A program made the translations under genes and the position numbers. Positions 33,707 through 46,380 of a stretch of DNA of 64,000 nucleotides are shown one piece after another (position 1 is the stretch's first letter; each line of letters opens with the position of its first letter). Under the pieces are notes generated by a model, which worked only from the letters and a program-made list of their open reading frames with translations, searched no databases and was not told the origin of the DNA. The DNA lies in NCBI GenBank assembly GCA_002118135.1, contig BDIU01000221.1:1-64000 (forward strand), written 5' to 3'. The DNA comes from Trebouxia sp. TZW2008 (taxonomy: Eukaryota > Chlorophyta > Trebouxiophyceae > Trebouxiales > Trebouxiaceae).

Positions 33707-36700
33707 ATGCTGGCCATAAAGAAAGCCCTGCATTTCGGTGTGCGGCATGTTGTCACGGCAAGCTGTTCCGCGTCGCTCTATCACGACGTGCGCACGTTAT
33801 ACCCAAGTTTGGGATGGACGTCACTCCACGCATGTCAGCATGCTCGGTCAAGCACGAGCAGCCCTGAGGCCTGTTCTTCAATGGACTCACGGTCTCAGCA
33901 AGCATCTTATGTACAAGGCGCTTGCACAACACCCCTCCTAGGATCTACGATCGGTCAGAGCCTGGCAGAGTCGGCGCACAGATTTCCAAACAGCCTAGCT
34001 GTCTGCAGTGTCCATCAGAAGGTATGGACACACACACACACTGCCAGAATGTAGCATACAGCAGGTTCTGCATGAGCTTGCATGAAGCATCAGCACTCAG
34101 TAATCTAATTGTACTGTGAATGTCTGTACAGGTGCGTTTGACATACACACAGCTGTACACTGCAGTTCAACAAACTGCACAAGGCCTGCTTACAACCGGT
34201 GTCAGGCCTGGTGAGGGCTTCAGCAGCTTTAACACAGCGTAATTGCCTTCCTCCCTGACATGTTGCCTGACATTTTGCCAACCCATGCAACCAGTCCCAT
34301 AAGTGAGCCATTGATGTATGCAGCCTAGATTTGAATGCCAGTCTGCATCTGCAGTTTGTGAACCACCGCGCCAGCCCTGCAACCCAAAAAGCATGCCAAC
34401 ACTGCTGCACAGAGTCAAAAGCAGACACAAATAGCTGAGACACTGCAATACAATGCAGCTGTGGCTCATGGGGCTCCGTCATGCGTTTCTGAAGTGGCTA
34501 ACAAATCGTTTTCCATCTGCAGGGGACAGAGTTGCAATCCTTTCCCCAAACAATATTGAATGGGTGACCTTGATGTATGCGACCGCCACAATGGGAGCCA
34601 TTTTGGTCCCTCTCAACCCCAGCTACACAGCTCCAGAGCTCCAGTTTGCCTTGCAGCACTCCAGAGCCAGCATGTTAGTTGCTGCATCAGCCTGCAAGGG
34701 TGTGGATATGACCAGCACTGTGCAGGCAGCAGCTCAGCCTCTGATGACATTGTCTAGGACATCAGACGATGGCTTGCTGAAGCACTTGCTTGTGCTGGGT
34801 GCACCCGATGCAGGTGATCATCATCGCAAACATCATCTGCCTCGTTACTAGTAAGAAACAATACATGCATGCTGGTTGCTGCATCGGCCTGCAATGGGTT
34901 GGACACGATAAGCGCTGTGCAAGCAGCGCCTCAGTCTTTGACAACAACGCAGTGGGGCACAACAGAGTGGCCTGTTGAAGCATTTGCGTTTGCTGGATGC
35001 ATCCTCTGCAGGTAATCATTGTCATCACCAACAATATCTGCATCATTAGTGATGAGGATTTGCGCGTCTGCTAGGGGCATGCTGCTTGCTGCCTCTGCCT
35101 GCAAAGGTGGAAATGTGGTAAGCCCTGTACAAACAGCAGCTCAGCCTTGGATGACACCAGCGCATGCACAAGACAAGGGTTTGCTGAAGCATCTGCTTGT
35201 GCCTGATGCACCCTTTGCAGGTAATCATTGTCAGCATGATCAACCTCTGCATCAGTGCTGGTCAGGACTCATGATTTTGCTAGAGGCATGCTGGTTGCTG
35301 CGTCAGCCTGTCAGGGTGTGGATCTGATCAATACTGTGCAAGCAGCAGCTCAGCCTTCGATGGGCACCATTGAGGGCACTGAACAGTGGCCTGTTGATAC
35401 ATTTGCCTGTGCTGGATGCACCCTATGCAGGTGATCAGTATTATCAGCAACATCATGGTCATTATCATTGCTGTCACCATCATTGTCAGAATCAAGGTCT
35501 GCATCTTTACTAGTGAGGTCTCATGAGATTGCTAGGTGCGTGCACAAGCATGTCATTGCCACATATTTTTGGCAAAAGCTCATGGATTTGCTGCAGCAGG
35601 CTATCAGTTACATTGCAAGTTGACTGATTGAAAAATTCATGAATGAGCAATGTGACATGTGTCATAGACAACAATCTAGCCAAGACTCTCGTTGCAGCTT
35701 CTCAGTTGCAGCTTGTCAGAGCCTACCACATACACCGTGCAATGACTCTAAAACTATGGGTTGCTCTAGGCCAGTCCAGTCACACGTGCAATTGGTTTTA
35801 CAAGCTAACTGGGACATGTGCAAAGCTTCTGTGTAGGCAATTTGAGCTGGGAGAAGCTACAAGCAGCTGCCCAGGCAACTCCCAAATCCCTGCTTGCCCA
35901 GACTGCAGCAAGCTTGCAGTTTGATGCCCCGGCCCAGATCCAGTACACATCAGGCACCACTGGCAAACCCAAGGGAGTCACCTTATCGCATCACAGCCTC
36001 CTGAACAATGGCTTCTTCATCGGCAAAAGCAACCACTACTCTGAGCATGACAAGGTCAGAATTGTGTAGGTGCAACTCATTGCTGCTGTATGCAGCTAGC
36101 TGGGTCAAGAAACTCACTACAAAGTATGTACATGATCATAACAATGAAGAAGCAGCCCAGGTCTTCAGTGACAGGGTGAATGCATCACCCGCACATACAA
36201 TACAGCATCTCCTAGACAAATGCAGAACTTGATGCATCAGTTGCTGAGCCAAGGCTCATGGCCGTTGCAAGTGCTGGATGCATGATGCCAACTGGTCTTC
36301 AAGCTGTGGTGTAGAGCACGGCTGCAAACCAAATCTGTGTCACTCAGCATAGGAAACTGAGGCTTTGAAGTCTCTGGCCAGTGCAAAGTGCTAGAAAGGA
36401 TATGGCTTGTTGCAGGTCTGCCTCCCTGTGCCACTGTTCCATTGTTTTGGCTGTGTACTGGGCGCCCTAGCAATCACCTCACATGGGGCAGCTATGGTCC
36501 TCCCAGGGGAGGGTTTTGACCCTGAGCAACCCCTTGCAGCAGTACAGCAGGAGCAGTGTACAGCATTGTATGGAGTGCCCACAATGTTCATTGCACAGTT
36601 GGCCCATCCAAGATTTGCATCCTATAATTTGAGCAGCTTGCGCACGGGCATTATGGCTGGCAGCCCCTGCCCCCAAGAAATCATGGAACAGGTATGCAAA

Positions 36701-37099
36701 CAAGGCAGATATGCATGCATCAGGTGAACATGTTTCATGCCAGCAGCACAAGGAAGCGCCATTCCAAACAAAGCATACTCCCTCTTGATCTTCCACGTGG
36801 TTCATGCATCACAGGTGCCAACATCAACAAAAATGGTGATACAAATGGCAATGAATAAGTAGACTGGTAGTTGTAGATTATAATCTGTGACATGCAGGTG
36901 GTGCAGAAGATGCACATGAAGGAGGTGACTATCTGCTACGGCATGACTGAGACCAGCCCAGTCTCCTTCCAGAGCTCCAGGACAGATCCCCTGCATGAAA
37001 GGGTAGCAACCGTAGGCAGAGTTCACCCACATGTTGAGGCCAAAATCATTGATCCCGTCACTGGCCATGTAATGCCTAGAGACACTCCAGGTGGGCATC

Positions 37100-37138
<39 letters not shown>

Positions 37139-39072
37139 AATGCAAGGGTGAGCAAAATCCAACCCCATGTTGAGGTCTATGGATCCTGTCACTGGCCACG
37201 TGCTGCCTAGAGGCAAACCAGGTATGCATCATGATGTTGTTGCTGTTGCTGCTTTTGCTGTTGCTGCTGCTGCTGTTGCTCTATGGGAAAGTGGCCACCA
37301 TGGGCAAAGTGCAGTCCCATGGTGAAGTCAACATCGTTCATCCTGTCACTGGTCATGTGCTGCCCAGACACAATCCAGGTGGGCATCATGCTGCTGCTGC
37401 TGCTGCAGCTTGAAAGGGTGGCCACTATAAACAGAGTGCAACCACACCTTGAGGTTATTAGAGCTCATGCTGAACCTTTGATGTTTCTCTGGTCTGCCTG
37501 TCGTGCAGATCTGCCTCATAAAAGCATGTGCTTTCTGTACATGCAGCAAAGAAAAATTTGAACGGTGCCAGCTGAGTTGTATGCACAGCCCAGATGCAAT
37601 CTTGGGGTCCGCGCCACTGCAAAGTCAGGCTGCAAGCACTTGCATCAATTTGAAAATTGTGCTCATGAGTCATCGCAAGATACATTGCATCCCAGTGACC
37701 ATCAAGACTGCGCACAGTGCAGGAGAGCTGTGTGTGCGAGGCTACTCAGTCATGCTGGGCTATTGGGACAATGCAGCTGCCACGCAGCAGGTGCTTCTGT
37801 TGCCTCAAGCTTCTTTGTTTGTGCTGCAATACTGCCAGCTGTGTGCATATGTGGACTACCAGATGCTAGAAAGTACGACAGAATGTGCTGGCAACATTAC
37901 GCCTTGAAGCTTCTGCTACACTGACGATTCCCTTGCAAGCCTAAGCAGTGCCATTTGGCTCAAACAGCCTGTTTGTTGCATGCACACCCAGCTTGCTGTC
38001 TTGATGTCTGAGCCACTTGATTGCTCATGCATCGGCAGTCAAGCTGCGATTGTACTACAGCATGTGTTGGTGGTCAGGCAGTGGCTGTTTTGCACGTGCC
38101 TTAGTCATCAAGCAGAAACTGTGATGCACAGGTGATTGATGAGGCCAGGTGGATGCACACTGGTGACATTGCTGTCCTGTCAGATGACAACTATTGCAAG
38201 ATCGTAGGCCGGCTGAAAGACATGATCATCCGGGGAGGGGAGAACATTTCTCCACGACAGGTTGAAGAAGTTATTCATCAGCACCCATCAGTGCTGGATG
38301 TCCAGGTCAGCTTGCATTGGTAAATCAGATGCTGAGCATGCTCCTGACAGTTGGCAAGCATGTACACAACAAATGGCTTAGAAACACTAGCTGTTTCCAT
38401 CAAAATGCAAAGCATGTTGAAGCAAAGTCTGCTGAGCGCAACCTTGCAAGCCGCACAAAAAACGTACTTTAGCAGTAATTGTGCATGGTCTAATACCAGA
38501 TAGCACGAGACTTTAGTACCTTGATCACCTTGGACATTGCGCTCTTGCTGTGTGCAGCTATGCCATGCAATTGATGCGTCTAAGCAGCGCTGCCCGCCAA
38601 CAGCGCGTCACTGCACAACATGACGATGATGCTGAGTGTGGCTTTGTTGTTTGGCTGTGTGTGAATGCAGTTCAACCTATTCAACGCCAGCTGATGGTCA
38701 GCAATACCCAGTGCTTGTTGCTGTTTGCTCGTGTTCTTCACAACAGTCTCTGCTGCCACACGCAATGCAACAGGGCTCACAAGGTTCTCAGAAGTGTGGC
38801 TATGGCTTGAACAGGTGATTGGCATTCCAGATGCCAAGTATGGTGAGGAAGTGTGCGCTTGGGTAAGATTACAGCCCAACAAAGTGACCACAGCTGAAGA
38901 GCTTGAATCATGGTGTGAGGGGAGGCTTGCTGCATACAAGATCCCGCACTACTGGAAGCTTGTTGACAGCTATCCTATGACAGCTTCTGGCAAGGTGCAG
39001 AAGTACTTGATGAGACAACAGTACTTACAGCAGACAGAACTTGCAGGGACCACTCACAACGAACTGAATTGA
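33707..39072 (+). CDS. ACSF2-like acyl-CoA synthetase (AMP-forming)
   Basis: This adenylate-forming enzyme activates a fatty or other carboxylic acid to its acyl-CoA. The exons are 33707-34021, 34132-34210, 34523-34813, 35837-36054, 36416-36691, 36898-37090, 37723-37790, 38132-38305 and 38815-39072, in phase throughout (623 residues). Motifs in order are [27 protein letters not shown]; the P-loop [62 protein letters not shown]; and the catalytic lysine in [10 protein letters not shown]. The layout is that of the medium-chain ACSF2/FadD-like group. The N-terminus ([16 protein letters not shown]) looks like a mitochondrial presequence. An in-frame upstream GTG at 33635 is not needed. Exons 3 and 6 are followed by tandem copies of their own ends. 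Confidence 0.93.
34665..35530 (+). repeat. four-copy array of the acyl-CoA synthetase exon 3 end
   Basis: The segment from TTGCTGCATCAGCCTGCAAG to GATGCAG|GTGATCA recurs three more times, at about 34865-35050, 35070-35280 and 35285-35530. The unit is 190-230 bp and includes exon and following intron. All copies keep a TGCAGGT(A/G)ATCA donor. The copy at about 35076-35220 is open throughout and reads [11 protein letters not shown] against [11 protein letters not shown]. It is preceded by a TCTGCTAG acceptor-like site. The others carry stops or shifts. Confidence 0.85.
36985..37475 (+). repeat. exon 6 end copies with CTG-repeat expansions
   Basis: The end of exon 36898-37090 (GTCACTGGCCATGT, then CTCCAG|GTGGGCATCATG) is repeated at about 37155-37230, 37285-37390 and partly at 37415-37470. 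Each donor is followed by an expanded or degenerate CTG run, longest at 37101-37138. The 37285 copy reads [14 protein letters not shown], is open and has a CCAG|GTGGGC donor. Confidence 0.85.
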
Positions 39073-40143
39073 TGCGTCACAGTGTTTAGTTCAAAATTAG
39101 TAGTCAATTAAGGACTGAGTACTGGTTTTCAGTGTGTGCTGCAGAGAGTTCCAGTCAGAATTGTGACTGTTGCAATGCAACATACAGCTCTTGTGGTGAG
39201 CATCACAAATGCTGCATTTCGCAAACGCAATCCGTAGGTCAAGGGCATTAGCGCATGGGGTCAAGCAGAGCACAGTAGATTACTATGTCATTGACGCTGT
39301 TACTCCCAAAGTACCATGCATTTACTTCTGCAGCATGAGCAAATGCAACGTACAGATCTACAATGTTATGCCAGCTGATTTGCTGCTTACATGACCAAGC
39401 AGACTTGCATGCGGAAAAGCCAATATGTTGTGAATCTCACACTAAGATTCACCACTTGACGAGCTCCGAGAACTTGTTGCATTCAGGCTCGATGAACTGC
39501 ACTGTGTACAAGCACAAAATCATGAGGGTGATGCTGCATGAAGAAGCACTATAAAGCTGAGAACATGTGGCAATACTAAACGTACAAACATGGATTCATT
39601 TCAACAAGCTGAGGAAGATTTCAGCTGCTCATTGTTCATTTAGTGCCATTGTGTGCTGGCTGAGACCTCAGAGCAAACCAGCATACACTGCCTGCATCAG
39701 AACATCTTCACAGCACCTTTGCTGCGCTGGCGTTATAGGCACACAATCTGGTACAGGAAGACTATGCATCCACCCACCACCATTCCAGCCGCAGGCGGCT
39801 TGCAGTGCTGCAGCGCTGCGCTATCTGGACTGACAAAACGCTTTTGCTGACAAACTCTGCGAGTAGTGCTGTGCTGCTAACTGAGCTGGCAACAATGAAA
39901 TGTGCTGTAGGTTCACTGCCAGTGACTGCTGCTGTGAATGCCAAAGTCTGCGGTGGCTGAATGTAAGCCCAAGCTAATGTCAGGCATCATGTCAGAGACC
40001 TGATGAGCAAGAGCAAAGCAGGTGATGCCGCTGTGACCACACACCAGTTGCCATCAGTTGTTGCGTAGGTTCACATCTGAGCTGCAGGATGCCGATTTGT
40101 GAGGGAGGATAGCTCAAAAGGCCAGGAGCTGTATGTGGTGGCT
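39073..40143. other. convergent intergenic region
   Basis: This holds the 3' flanks of the acyl-CoA synthetase (+) and RPB7 (-). No gene, repeat array or RNA was recognised. Open frames here are short and lack codon or motif support. Confidence 0.5.
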
Positions 40144-41019
40144 CTAGTCTCCAATGATACCTAGAAAGTCCTCATTGATTGTGGCCACACAGAACTGCAA
40201 CACAATGCAGCTTTTTGGCCTTGAACATGTCTTGACCTCGAGAACAGCTTGTAGCAAGAACAGCGTTAGCTGCAAATTGTGGCCATGGCTTGAGTCAGTG
40301 ATCAATCAGCATGTGTAGGCGAAGGACACAAGGTTGATGCATCTGTCTGCTGTCCATGCATGCTTACCAGTTGGTTTGCTTCAGCTTTGATGCCCACCAA
40401 GCGCACCCTCACAAAAGCCCCTGCCTTGATAGGTGGAGCATTCTCTTCAGACTCAAATGCTGCATCATCTGTGATCTCTACTCTGTAGTGGGATGGTATT
40501 AAATGCTGTGACACAAAGATTTGCAGCGGGCCAGCATCAGCAAAAAAGCCCATCTGCAGGACAAGCGCTGAAGCATGAGGCTGCTTGCTGTCTGTGAACA
40601 CGTGGCTTGTGCGAGAAGCTTATTCGAGAACTTGCGCACCTTGTTGACAGATGACACAACAGCATCCAACACCTCGCCTTTGAAAGGTCTGAACACCAGG
40701 CATGTGTACCCCACATGAAAGACAGCACTTCCTGTGCCTTCCCTGATTTTGCCCTTGCCAATGCTGTCTATGTGGGTGACCATGAGCATAAAGCCATACA
40801 AGCTGCTGCATGTTCCCTCAACCTGTAGATTCACAGCATTTCAGGCTGTGTCACAACTGCTTTCGTGGTGATCTTCTCATCGAGCCCAAACAAAGTTCCC
40901 TCTTGATGTGTTCAACTCACCTCAGATATGACTTTGTTCTTCAAAATCTCTTGTAGTCGCGGGCCGAAAAACCTTGGCTCAACCTCGATGTCTTTTGTCA
41001 GGTTGAGGTGAAAGAACAT
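40144..41019 (-). CDS. RPB7: RNA polymerase II subunit RPB7
   Basis: This is the subunit that, with RPB4, forms the stalk of RNA polymerase II and contacts emerging RNA. Four exons (41019-40921, 40822-40640, 40553-40368, 40194-40144) give 172 residues, the usual family length (about 171-176). The N-terminus MFFHLNLTKDIEVEPRFFGP is diagnostic. It is followed by the tip domain (GTCSSLYGFMLMVTHID, GKGKIREGTG, VFRPFKGEVLDAVV) and the S1/OB domain (MGFFADAGPLQIFVSQHLIP), ending in ATINEDFLGIIGD. All splice phases agree. The gene is compact, and no exon-edge copies were found in it. An archaeal-type or Pol III (RPC25) paralog is unlikely because length and N-terminus fit RPB7. Confidence 0.96.
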
Positions 41020-41548
41020 GTGGCTGCCGGCAGCCCTCCACCAGGCGTATTGCCAGCTTACACTGCGAGCGGTCGCGGGAAGCAAGTAGCAACTTGAAAA
41101 TCGCGTGAGACGGGCGTGCAGCGCAACATGTGAAAGTTGCCAATGGAATGCCATGATGGAGCCTGACTGCAAGCTTGAACTGCAGGTACGCACATTCGCA
41201 CACACACTTTTGAATTGGCAGAAATGTTTGCTCCTGCAATATGGTGGGGCCTATACGCGAGCACAGACTTAGCTGGGCAATTCCAAAGGATCTGTCGTGT
41301 GTTGCAAGGAGCAACAAGTAATGTCTAGTATGACCCCGACCTTACTTGACATTCTTGCACGCAATTCCAGCATAAATAAGTAACGTAAGATGTCAAGAAA
41401 CAGTTGCAACGTTGCGCACAAACTGGCATCGCGACAAATGGGTGCGGCAGTCCGCTCGATGTTTACTCAGGTGTTATATGAAGCGCTCTCGCATGTTGTC
41501 ATTGCGATGTCCTGACAAACAAAAGCAACAGCGACAGCACCACTGCAG
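41020..41548. promoter_or_regulatory. divergent upstream region of RPB7 and the DCAF15-like gene
   Basis: The two genes diverge from this stretch. An ATG at 41478 could begin the DCAF15-like gene, but its frame does not join directly to the first recognised exon at 41549. The true first exon is unresolved. Confidence 0.35.
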
Positions 41549-44143
41549 ATACCTGCACGCCTACGATTCCCCATAGAAACGCTGATTGACATCCAGAAGC
41601 ATCTATTGGGTACGTTCCGAAACAGGGGATCGCAATTCGATCAGTTGAGCAAAAGGCGAAGAGCGTCACCAGCTTCATCAAATCTGTTGCAGGCTGTGTT
41701 TTGCTTGGCTTCACAGCAGATGGAGATCATCTGTTGTCGTATACCGCGACACATGGATATCGCTTGCAAGTGAGTATGCTGACCACAGCTTTTGGAGTGA
41801 GTTCGCCTTTGAGAATATTAGCCTCAAGCAGACATGGCGTTTGGTGTAGATCTGGACCTTTCAGTGGGGAGCCCAGTCAAAGCAGCTGGCTGACGTGCAG
41901 TTGTTCACTGGTGCGCTTCTGCCCGATATAAGGTCAGGTTGTCATGTCAGAGCTCCAGCTGCTCATTGTTGTGCAGATTCAGATGGGACAGACGATAATG
42001 ATGAAGATTCATTTGAGGACGGCTTGCTACCAGCCTCCATGGCTCTTTCAGTCACAGAAACAGCAGATCAGCGCCTGCTTGGTATGTGACCAGTGCTGAT
42101 AAGCCCACACTGTATCATCTCTGATATGGTCGTGGTAGTCTTGTTGTTTGCCATGACCTTCTCGCACTGACTCAGCTGGGCCAGCTAATGATTCTTGCGC
42201 TTGCAATTTGAGCAAAGTCTGCCATGTGTGTGCAGTTGTTCATGGATATCCAGCCTGTTTTGGCAAGGACGAGAGTGTATCTCACGGCAAGCAATATGTG
42301 ACTGTGATCCCCCATCCTTGTACCTATCAGTACGCCTCACAGGTACAAGATGAACTTTGCTTGCAAGGACTTGTGGTGGACATATTCGACAAGCTGCACT
42401 CAGACACTCATCACTAAACATGCTTTAATGTGCACTGTGTTGACTTGTATGACACACGCAGGGTTTCCACTTCCACTACTGGGATGCCTGTGGAAGGGTT
42501 TCCAAGCCATTGTTTGCCTGGGTTGGAACTGACACATTAGTGCTGCAAAGCAGCTCAGGGGTACATTTCCTGCACATACTGCTTTCTGAGGACTGCCACA
42601 AGCCAAGGAATGCAGAGGTGCAGCAATGGCAAGAAGGGCACAGCTCTATATCACATTCTTCACCATTTGCAGACACACAACATACTTCCGCAACAGGTGG
42701 ATTGAAGCTTCATTGCAGCTATGATTGGACAAGAAGCATAGATTGAAGTAGACTGAAGGCATTGCTGCCCAGCGTCAATGAGGATTAGCCTAAGAGCAGC
42801 TGTGTACTTGCAGAAGCTACCGGTCATGCCACTGAGGGTTGTGAAGACCTGCCATCGCAAGACTTACAGTCCAGTCAGCAGGATGCGCCCTGCAGCAGTG
42901 TTGCAGGCCCAAACTGTACAGCAGATCAGCAGTCTTCTGCGACCAATGAGCCACAACCATCTTCTCACCAGCGGCCGCAGCAAGCAGGTTTCAGAACGGG
43001 GCTTGTGTCCACACTCTCAGCCACTGTAGGGTCTCATATGACAGTCCAGCAGACATCTTGCAATGCAGATCCGTCTTGTGCAAGCCTAGATGGCGTGTGC
43101 CACACCCTTTCAGGAAATGAGGTCACAATCGCAGGACAAGATACAGCTATGGCAAGCACAGAGCAGTTCAAGGATACACATGGTCAGTCTCAGCATGCAC
43201 TTCCACTGAGTCAGCCAACTGATGTCGGCAAGTCACGGCCGGTAGTTGACAGCGGCATCAAGCGATCCCATTCAGTCTGGTCTTTGTCATCATCCTCAGC
43301 CTCAGATAGCCCGTCACTTCAAACAAGCATACCCAAAACCCAGTTGTTTTCTGAGGCATTGATGCTGCCAGAAGAGCATGGCAATGCACTTGCACGTCTT
43401 GATGATGAGCCAACAGCGCCATCTTTTGCTGACTCCCCGCAGCTAGAGGGCTTGACACACTTCCCTCTAGGCGTCAAGCTCGAACAAACTCTGCACAAGT
43501 CAAGCATGGCAGCAGGTGTCACAGCCAAGATGCTGGGACCAGCTTTCAACCCAGAAGGCTTTGTGATTGACTATCTCAGCAAACAGGATGCAGACAAGTG
43601 CCTGTATTTTACGGACTATGTTATCAAGCCGATTCTTCTCAGCGAAGCTCGGCATGCCAAGGAGCCAAGCCTTGCAGCGCAACCAACGTCGGATTGCTGG
43701 GCTGTCGTGCTGCTTGCGTTGATGCTCTATCCGAGGCCACCTGATGGGCCCCTATTGACCATTCCTAGTTGCCCAATTGCTTGGGCTAGAGGTGTCAGGG
43801 CCGTGACGTTGGTGGTCAAGATATGTGCAAAAACAGGTACAGGCCTGCCTTCATGTGCCCAACAATACTGCCATTGGCATCACAGTCTTGTGATCTCGTG
43901 CATGATGTTTGTGTATGTTTTGTGTCTGACAAATCATTAGTATGATTGATTGCTAAAGCAGGTATGTCCTCATACACAATACTGCCAGCGTCTGAAGCGT
44001 AGAGTATCATTGTTACCTGACATTGACATAGGACAGTCAGCGCATCCTCATCTCTGCAGGCACTGGACAGCTGCTCAGCCAGGAATGCATCAAGTCTGAG
44101 CGCCTTTACAGTGTGCGTGTTGCTGTTGACAAAGCAACAGGTC
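41549..44143 (+). CDS. DCAF15-like CRL4 substrate receptor
   Basis: Pieces line up in order with my recollection of animal DCAF15, a substrate receptor of the CUL4-DDB1 ubiquitin ligase. Exons are 41549-41609 (IPARLRFPIETLIDIQKHLL), 41693-41769 (VLLGFTADGDHLLSYT), 41850-41910 (IWTFQWGAQSK), 41977-42081 (acidic), 42236-42342, an exon from 42462 (GFHFHYWDACGRV, then DTLVLQSSSGVHFLHILL), a long Ser-rich exon up to 43836 (YFTDYVIKPI), and one from about 44061 to 44143 (LYSVRVAVDKATG). Splice phases agree for the first six. The FLGF...YVLSYT and LKVAWDLNTG landmarks of the animal protein are matched. The first exon, part of the Ser-rich region and the C-terminal exons are unresolved, so the stated end is provisional. 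Confidence 0.65.
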
Positions 44144-46250
44144 CGCAGAGCCGTAAAACTTTTCAGCAGAGATTGACATTAGATGCGATAGCACATCACA
44201 GCGCAGACTTGCTAAGGCAGCACAGCAGCGGTCCTCAGGCCCTCGCCTCAAGACCTGTCGTCCTGAACAACTCCAGAATGTTGTCAACTGGCACGTCAGC
44301 AAAGATGTTGGCTCACCGCTCATTGCCCATCTGTATTTTGGGCTACAGAAATAGAAATCAGCATGCCTTTTCATCATCAACTTCCACTGAAAATGTGTGT
44401 GCGGGTGGCAGGCTTTAGCCGTCGTCGTTCTTGCATCTTCCATGTTAGTGCCTGTGTCATTTGACATTGTTTGCAGCCGAGTAAGTCAGCAGCTTGATAA
44501 TTTGTCCCAGGTCTTTGAACTTCCAATCTTGCAGACATGCATATGCTTGCAAACGTATCACAGTGACATCTCACAGCATGGTCTCATTCTGACAAACACG
44601 CTAAAGCACTGTGTCATCGTTCACCAGTCACTTTGTGACGGCCAGATTGTGCAACGTTTTACAGCTGGACCTGAGCTGCATTTCGCCCTGAAAATCTCCA
44701 AGTCTGTCTGTGACTCTCGTGCATGCCAAGTTGAACCTGCCATCAAGTCCAGCAGGGAAGCTGCACAGCTGCCTGGTGCGCGCAACGCTTCACCTTGCAT
44801 GCTGATCACTTGGAGCATTTGCAGAGCTGTTGGATCAAGGGCGTAGCTCTTGGCATCTGATTCGTCCACCGAACCCTTGCTGACGTTCGATCTGACACAC
44901 ACACTGCTTCACGGTGTTAAGCACAAAGATTTGGTGGCCTGAGAACAGCTCTCACCAATGCAATCCAGCTCACAAGTGGGCGGGCTCTCAGGGTATTGCT
45001 GGCACCACTTGTGACCACGCGCTGACGCGAAGTCGTGTAAGCAACAAGTTTGCTGCAGGCGAAGTCAACAAGTCACCGATCTCGTGTCTCGGATCATATC
45101 CTGCAGGCCTTTGAATCGAGATCAGTGAGGATTTTCTTATATTTCTGTTCTCCCAGTCTACAGCTGCTGGTATCATGCTTGTCTCAGTCACCAGCTTCAC
45201 ATATGTGAGACATCTTGTAGGTCGCTGTTTGAGATCCCTCTTTGGCTTTCAGACGGCAAATCAACAGCTGTGCGTGTCACTTTACCACCTGCATTCCCAC
45301 AGGTATGGCTGCCCCTTGCTGCTTGAGTGCTTGATGTATCAGCAAGCCCAACAATCGTGTTGCTACAACAGGCCGCACCCAGCATAGCAGTCACAAGCCC
45401 GCTACGGCATCCCAATATCAACTCAGCTGGCCAGCTTTCTTTTCATAGCCTTTCTGCCTGGAACCCTCACACTAGCAGACTAGCTGATGTTGTGGAGGAA
45501 GCATGCACCCTGATCTCAAGTGGGTCAATCTGCTTGCGCCTTGCCCCAATAGCAATGCTTTTGTTTACACTGAACTGCAACTTGTGTTTGAGCTCTGTAT
45601 TTGTGGGTGTCAGCCATGTCAGACACAGCGGGATGCTGCAATTGAGCTGCAATTGAATAATGCCACAACAAATTTTGCCATGCTCTGGAGCATTTGCATT
45701 GAGGCATCAAGAGCAAACTCGGGCACATCTGCACAAGCTGTTCTTGCTTGGCCTGCTTTGCACAGTGGAGATTGCCTGGCAGAAATAGTGCCTAGTGTCT
45801 TGCACTTCTGCATGTCTCACACGTTACTTCTGCATGTCTCACCACACCTTTGAGAGCAGACTTGACATGAGCTTGCTTGACACATGGCTGGGTCTGCACT
45901 AATGTGTCAAGCAATTATGGCTCACAGCTAGTCAGTACTGCAAGCTTTTCCAGCACATCTTCAACTTCCACAGCAACAGACCTGCACTCATCACAAGAGC
46001 GGAATCGACTCAAAACCATTAGTCAAACACACAACTGCACAAGCAGACTTGACATACAGTTGAGCCTCTGTTGCAGACCCTGCAGATGATGATTAGCAGC
46101 TAGTCAGTGCTGCAAGCGGCTTGCATCATACCATCCACTTCCACCACAACAGATTTGCACTCTTCTGCAGTGGTGCGATTAACACAAACCCAGCAGTCAG
46201 ACAATCAAATGCAAAAGCAGACCTGACATGCGGGTGACGCTCTGTTGCAG
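44144..46250. other. unresolved stretch: 3' end of DCAF15-like gene, 5' end of VPS37
   Basis: Both the last exons of the DCAF15-like gene and the first exons of VPS37 should lie here. Open frames exist (for example 44397-44846 and 45327-45656 on the plus strand), but none could be joined with confidence. The right part is filled by the VPS37 exon copies. Confidence 0.4.
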
Positions 46251-46380
46251 GTCCTGCAGATGATGACTGGCAGCTAGTCAGTGCTGCAAGCGGTCCCAGC
46301 ATACCATCAACCTCTGCAGCATCAGATCTGCACTCCTCACAACAGCGCAACCAACACAATCATCGCAGCCCAAACTCAAG
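45915..46380 (+). repeat. three copies of the VPS37 exon start
   Basis: A unit of about 165 bp occurs three times (from about 45925, 46093 and 46259). Each has CAGCTAGTCAGT(G/A)CTGCAAGC followed by a run of Ser/Thr codons. The second copy reads GATGATGATTAGCAG where the third, used in the gene, reads GATGATGACTGGCAG. The upstream copy therefore has a stop and is a pseudo-exon. Confidence 0.85.
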
